Source: JAPYTY01 sp036338435 (GTDB lineage Bacteria; Acidobacteriota; UBA6911; RPQK01; JADFOI01). Taken from it: a stretch of 7,669 bases of DNA. Below the pieces are notes generated by a model that saw only the letters and a program-made list of their open reading frames with translations, was not told the origin of the DNA and did not search any database. The stretch spans positions 1 to 7,669 of the forward strand of contig JAYZCG010000031.1 of NCBI GenBank assembly GCA_036338435.1, written 5' to 3'. The position numbers and the translations under genes were made by a program. Position 1 is the first letter of the stretch. Each line of letters begins with the position of its first letter. Of this stretch, positions 6,743-7,669 are shown in pieces.

Positions 6743-7204
6743 ATTCCTGGTTTCTTGTTTACCGTTGAAAAAGAAAGTGGTGGCCAAGTAGTCTACATCA
6801 CAGCAGTTGTCTCCTATGATGCTCTGGCTCTACTGGCAATGGGTGGGAGTTTGTCCGCGGAAGGGTCCGATCAGGTGGTGAACAAATCGGGTCCTGGTTT
6901 ATGTTTTCATCAGTTATTCGTTGTTTCCGTAGGTCGCGACCGCCTGATCATACAGTACCAGCACCTGTAGGTTTTCGTCCTTTATTTTGTTGGGGGTCGG
7001 GGAAATCCACCATTCAGCCTTTAGAGACACTCCTCCCTCCCAGGATACGAAGGTCCACCCCAAATTATCAAGTGGCTGCTTGATCTCGGCCTCTCGGATA
7101 AGGTGGATGGTACTGTCTACTGCATACCCCTGGACGATTCCTTCCAGATCGAGCCTGGAGCAGCAGTCAGGCAGCTAAGAAGAGAAATGCGACTAACTAC
7201 TTGA
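6743..7204 (+). pseudogene. possible decayed gene, unidentified, with two in-frame TAG codons
   Basis: One plus-strand frame from just after a TAA (6740-6742) to a TGA (7202-7204) reads as protein-like on both sides of two TAG codons (6968-6970 and 7022-7024). The first part contains ESGGQVVYITAVVSYDALA; the last part contains GPPQIIKWLLDLGLSDKVDG followed by TVYCIPLDDSFQIEPGAA, which look like genuine globular protein. No ATG start with a ribosome binding site is clear (TTG 6755 is possible). I recognise no family. The constant frame across both TAGs argues against unrelated chance frames, but composition alone could mislead. Confidence 0.35.
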
Positions 7205-7419
7205 GTTAAAGAAGGTGGGGCCTAGTGTGCTACTCAGGGGCTAGTCTCCTGGACCATCCAGTTCTTGTACTTTAATCAACCCTGTTTAAAGTACTTCATA
7301 GGTTAACTGGTTAGCCGTAATCGTTGAGGTTTTATTTTGGAAAGAAATGCGAACCATTATTTTACGAACGATCTATTAAATTGAATTATAAATTTGTTGA
7401 TCATTTGTTCAAAGGTAAA
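7205..7419. other. AT-rich spacer with one inverted repeat
   Basis: No open frame of note. The base composition falls sharply in GC from about 7300. The stretch separates the decayed plus-strand frame from the convergent kinase remnant and contains the inverted repeat at 7267-7294. Confidence 0.5.
7267..7294. repeat. 9-bp perfect inverted repeat with 10-nt loop
   Basis: GTACTTTAA (7267-7275) is the exact reverse complement of TTAAAGTAC (7286-7294). The stem is AT-rich and no T-run follows on either side, so it is a poor candidate for an intrinsic terminator. It lies near the change to AT-rich sequence and might be a protein-binding site. Confidence 0.4.
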
Positions 7420-7669
7420 CTATTTTAGAGAATCAGCCACTTCCATGGTCCATGAAATCCAACTAATATCATCATCCGAAGAAATACAAGCTGCTAACAC
7501 AGGTCTTGCATAACCCCATGCTGATATTGTTTTTCTATCATAACCCAACATTTCTGTAAGTATCTCTACTCTTCGCGAAATAATTAATTTAGGATTTTCT
7601 TTTTTTTTTGGTTTTAAATGAATTAATATTGAACCAGCATCAAATGGTGGATCTCACATTAACCCCTTA
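7420..7669 (-). pseudogene. C-terminal end of an APH(6)/hydroxyurea-type antibiotic kinase, broken by a nonsense codon and a frameshift
   Basis: On the minus strand, entering from the right edge, the sequence reads KGLM, then TGA (7654-7656), then DPPFDAGSILIHLKP. This resembles the DP[KR]G-x-x-G[DE]-x-x-[YF][DE] segment that follows the Mg-binding loop in streptomycin 6-phosphotransferase-like (StrB, APH_6_hur) kinases; the TGA falls on the conserved Gly (GGA to TGA is one change). At a run of ten A (plus-strand T 7600-7609) the frame hits TAA (7589-7591). With one A fewer it continues for 59 residues as ENPKLIISRRVEILTEMLGY, then DRKTISAWGYARPVLAA and WTMEVADSLK, ending at TAG 7420-7422. 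The pattern R-x-x-IL-x-x-x-LG-x-DR, AW, and a closing Trp/acidic helix fits the C-terminus of that family. The two lesions indicate a decayed gene, unless sequencing errors explain them. The family call is by pattern memory and moderately sure. Confidence 0.65.

Noticed and set aside
6901..7083. A GSGKST sequence in one frame that looks like a Walker A motif.
   Set aside because: The first glycine of GxxxxGK[ST] is missing (Phe in its place), no Walker B follows, and the frame ends soon after.
7267..7294. Inverted repeat as an intrinsic terminator for the plus-strand unit or the kinase gene.
   Set aside because: The stem is AT-rich and not followed by a T-run on either strand.

Overview
The window looks like a stretch of chromosome from an uncultured bacterium. 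Evidence is Shine-Dalgarno-led genes, non-ATG (TTG) starts, 4-nt gene overlaps and no introns. It is not an obvious phage or plasmid segment: there is no transposase, integrase, tRNA, rRNA or CRISPR array. I cannot place it below the level of bacteria. Base composition changes by eye: moderately AT-rich from 1 to about 3200, more GC-rich from about 3230 to 7200, and strongly AT-rich after about 7300. The window may therefore join stretches of different origin or age.

Layout. (1) 1-2277, minus: a GH38 alpha-mannosidase of the long, MAN2C1-like type, cut off by the left edge (759 N-terminal residues present). A remnant-like 61-residue C-terminus (2274-2459, minus) ends in an ATGA overlap with its start. 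(2) 2633-2995, plus: a small VOC (glyoxalase/bleomycin-resistance fold) protein whose codon 23 is TAG, inside the conserved FYxxVLGL segment. (3) 2996-3413: no confident gene; a start-less open frame and a palindrome. (4) 3428-6396, plus: a two-gene unit. A second, shorter GH38 mannosidase of another subfamily starts at a TTG behind a perfect AGGAGG. It ends early, and its stop overlaps (TTGA) the TTG start of a SurE-type 5'/3'-nucleotidase. (5) 6397-7419: no intact gene; degenerate open stretches and an inverted repeat. (6) 7420-7669, minus: the C-terminal end of an APH(6)/hydroxyurea-type antibiotic kinase, broken by an in-frame TGA and by a frameshift at a run of ten A.

How the genes relate. 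Two different GH38 enzymes lie about 1.15 kb apart and are transcribed divergently, which suggests a locus for alpha-mannoside breakdown in the cytoplasm (neither shows a signal peptide). SurE is translationally coupled to the second mannosidase, so the two are probably co-expressed; a shared pathway is inference. Between and around these intact genes lie several broken ones (VOC, APH, two or three unidentified remnants), which gives the picture of an accessory region undergoing gene decay. I found no clear new biological system. The best leads are the truncated GH38/SurE junction, an Asn in place of the usual Asp in a conserved glycine-rich loop of the first mannosidase, and the repeated in-frame TAG codons in otherwise gene-like frames.
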